Origin: Paenibacillus sp. 598K | GTDB lineage: Bacteria; Bacillota; Bacilli; Paenibacillales; Paenibacillaceae | Reading direction: 5' to 3' | Length of the DNA: 51,354 bases | Assembly (NCBI RefSeq): GCF_003851045.1 | Contig: NZ_BFBX01000012.1 | Coordinates: 19,546-70,899 of the forward strand | The notes under the pieces: generated by a model | Databases searched by the model: none | What the model was told of the DNA's origin: nothing | Seen by the model: only the letters and a program-made list of their open reading frames with translations | Part shown: piece after piece, positions 50,133 through 51,354 of the stretch | How positions within the stretch are numbered: the stretch's first letter is position 1 | Layout: each line of letters starts with the position of its first letter | Position numbers and translations under genes: made by a program

Positions 50133-51254
50133 ATGAACGAATCCGTATCCCGTCCAATCCCAGCCGAGAACGTCCAAGGCGCGGATCTCTCCGGAATCCT
50201 CGGACAGCTGACGCCAGTCGAGCTCCAGCAAGCCCGCCGCCTCGCCGAAACGCTGTTGATCGAGGACTCCGCGTCAGTCGCCCGGTTCGGCAACGCGATC
50301 CAAGAGGATATCGCCGCCTTCGCTGGCTCCATCCTGGCGCAGGTCCGCAGTGGCGAAAGCGGCGAGATCGGCGAAGCGGTGACCGAACTCATCCTGGCGC
50401 TGCAGCAAACGCCCGCCGAGGACAAGCCGCGTCACCGCCTGGCCGCGCTGCCGATCGTCGGCCGCTGGGTGTCCGGCGTCAAACGGGCGGCCGAGCAATC
50501 GCGCAGCCTCGAGGACCAGGTCGAGAAGATCCGCACCCGACTGGACGCCTCCTACATTATGCTGCAAAAGGACATTCAGCTGCTGGATATTGTTCTTAAG
50601 CGCAATTACGACTATTTCAAGCAGCTCGATCTGCATATCGCTGCCGTGCAGCTGCGGCTGGAGGAAGCAGTCACGGAGGATCGACCCCGACTGCAGGAGC
50701 GAGCGCAGCAGGCAGCCGACCCTTGGTCCGAACAACGGCTGCGCGAGGCGGACGACTTCATCCGGCGTCTGGAGCTGCGGCTCGACGACTTCCGCCGCAC
50801 CCGCTTCATCTCGCTCACGCAGGCGCCTCGCATCCGTCTGCTGCAGCAAGGCGAGCAGCTCATGATGGAGAAGATCCAGTCCGTCATCTACAATCTGCTG
50901 CCGCTCTGGAAGTTGGATCTGGTCACCACCTCCGCCCAAGCCCGGATCCAGCAAGCGATGGAGGTGCATCATCAGGTCAAGGATCAGATCGAAGCCAGCA
51001 TGCAGCGCAGCGCCCGTAGACAGCGCGAGCTCACCCTGGAGATTGCTGCCCAGAGCGAGCAAGGCATGATCGGCATGGACACCCTGCGCACCGTCCATCA
51101 GGAGCTGGTCTCGACGCTGGAGGAGACGATGACGATCTGCGAGGAAGGGCGCAGACAGCGAGCGGAAGCCGAAGCCGAGCTGTCGGAGATGGAGCGTCAG
51201 CTCAAGGACAAGCTGGCAGCGACGATCGGGACGAATCTGGAGCGCTACGCCTGA
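50133..51254 (+). CDS. telA: TelA-family toxic anion resistance protein
   Basis: A 373-residue soluble, almost wholly helical protein of the TelA/KlaA/YceH family. SLEDQVEKIRTRLDASYIMLQKDIQLLDIVLKRNYDYFKQLDLHIAA is characteristic, as is the long coiled-coil C-terminus (RQRELTLEIAAQSEQG ... MERQLKDKLAATIGTNLERYA). Members are associated with tellurite or cell-envelope stress resistance; the mechanism is not known. AAAGGAGG upstream of ATG 50133; 57 bases after xpaC. Confidence 0.92.
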   Translation: MNESVSRPIPAENVQGADLSGILGQLTPVELQQARRLAETLLIEDSASVARFGNAIQEDIAAFAGSILAQVRSGESGEIGEAVTELILALQQTPAEDKPRHRLAALPIVGRWVSGVKRAAEQSRSLEDQVEKIRTRLDASYIMLQKDIQLLDIVLKRNYDYFKQLDLHIAAVQLRLEEAVTEDRPRLQERAQQAADPWSEQRLREADDFIRRLELRLDDFRRTRFISLTQAPRIRLLQQGEQLMMEKIQSVIYNLLPLWKLDLVTTSAQARIQQAMEVHHQVKDQIEASMQRSARRQRELTLEIAAQSEQGMIGMDTLRTVHQELVSTLEETMTICEEGRRQRAEAEAELSEMERQLKDKLAATIGTNLERYA

Positions 51255-51278
51255 GGAGCGGAGCGTGTGCACCGTTTA

Positions 51279-51354
51279 TCGGACACGTAGCGAAAGAAAC
51301 TTTCGTTGGCGCGCCGGCGACGGCGCATTTCGGACCTGGAGCGAAAGAAAGTTT
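51279..51354. repeat. Two copies of a CGGAC...AGCGAAAGAAA element at the right edge
   Basis: CGGACACGTAGCGAAAGAAA (51280-51299) and CGGACCTGGAGCGAAAGAAA (51331-51350) recur with a 51-base period. The first copy runs into CTTTCG, making a CGAAAG/CTTTCG hairpin. The second is cut by the window edge. It looks like the start of a short intergenic repeat array. Confidence 0.6.

Noticed and set aside
1..51354. tRNA, rRNA, T-box or known riboswitch, insertion sequence or prophage
   Set aside because: None was recognised on either strand by reading; a covariance-model scan was not possible here.

Overview
The window is about 51 kb of GC-rich bacterial chromosome. It looks like a spore-forming, Gram-positive member of the Paenibacillaceae (Paenibacillus or Cohnella type). 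Reasons: the hemE-hemH-hemY heme operon of Firmicutes, an LTA-synthase-like enzyme, S-layer-homology domains, a YesM/YesN two-component system paired with a Lpl-type sugar ABC transporter, a CotH kinase, a YtxH protein, a LexA box of the Bacillus type (GAAC-N4-GTTC) and strong AGGAGG ribosome binding sites. No rRNA, tRNA, CRISPR array, insertion sequence or prophage is visible. Family assignments come from reading the protein sequences; no database search was run.

Layout. 1-4.1 kb: partial DUF92 membrane protein, a GAF/HD-GYP protein, and a CapA-like protein followed by a glycerophosphodiesterase. 4.1-7.6 kb: heme operon hemE-hemH-hemY on the minus strand. 7.8-15.1 kb: a small orphan gene, then an MFS exporter with a response regulator and histidine kinase, followed by a second operon of a VTC-domain protein, a DUF4956 membrane protein and a CotH kinase. 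The second operon starts from a promoter carrying a TTAAGG-N5-TTAAGG direct repeat, the geometry of an OmpR-family binding site. 15.1-22 kb: O-methyltransferase, rRNA methyltransferase, LTA-synthase-like enzyme, an A-type Fe-S carrier-like protein with DUF1450, an M14 carboxypeptidase and murI. 22-24.4 kb: GH4 glycosidase and a divergent AraC regulator. 24.5-28.3 kb: small genes (YtxH, SufR-like regulator, HepT-like protein, a 34-residue membrane peptide, Dabb protein), a decayed ABC-2 permease fragment and an SOS-controlled gene.

28.4-49.3 kb is a carbohydrate region centred on uronic acids. A YesM/YesN system and a Lpl-type ABC importer share a promoter motif. Next come uxaB-uxaA-uxaC under a LacI-family repressor with two matching palindromic operators. 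Beyond them lies a two-gene surface module: a secreted esterase carrying both a cohesin and a dockerin domain, and a small protein made of one cohesin and three SLH domains. After a DUF2157/GDYXXLXY pair comes a gntR-uxuA-uxuB operon behind a perfect 20-bp palindrome. Together the uxa and uxu enzymes convert galacturonate and glucuronate to 2-keto-3-deoxygluconate (KDG). The last steps (KDG kinase and aldolase) are not in the window. The right end holds xpaC-telA and the start of a repeated element.

The two most interesting systems are (1) the cohesin-dockerin esterase with its cohesin-SLH anchor, which could form a minimal self-chaining surface complex, and (2) the two-component system next to the VTC/DUF4956/CotH operon, a conserved-looking but functionally undefined set of membrane and extracytoplasmic proteins.
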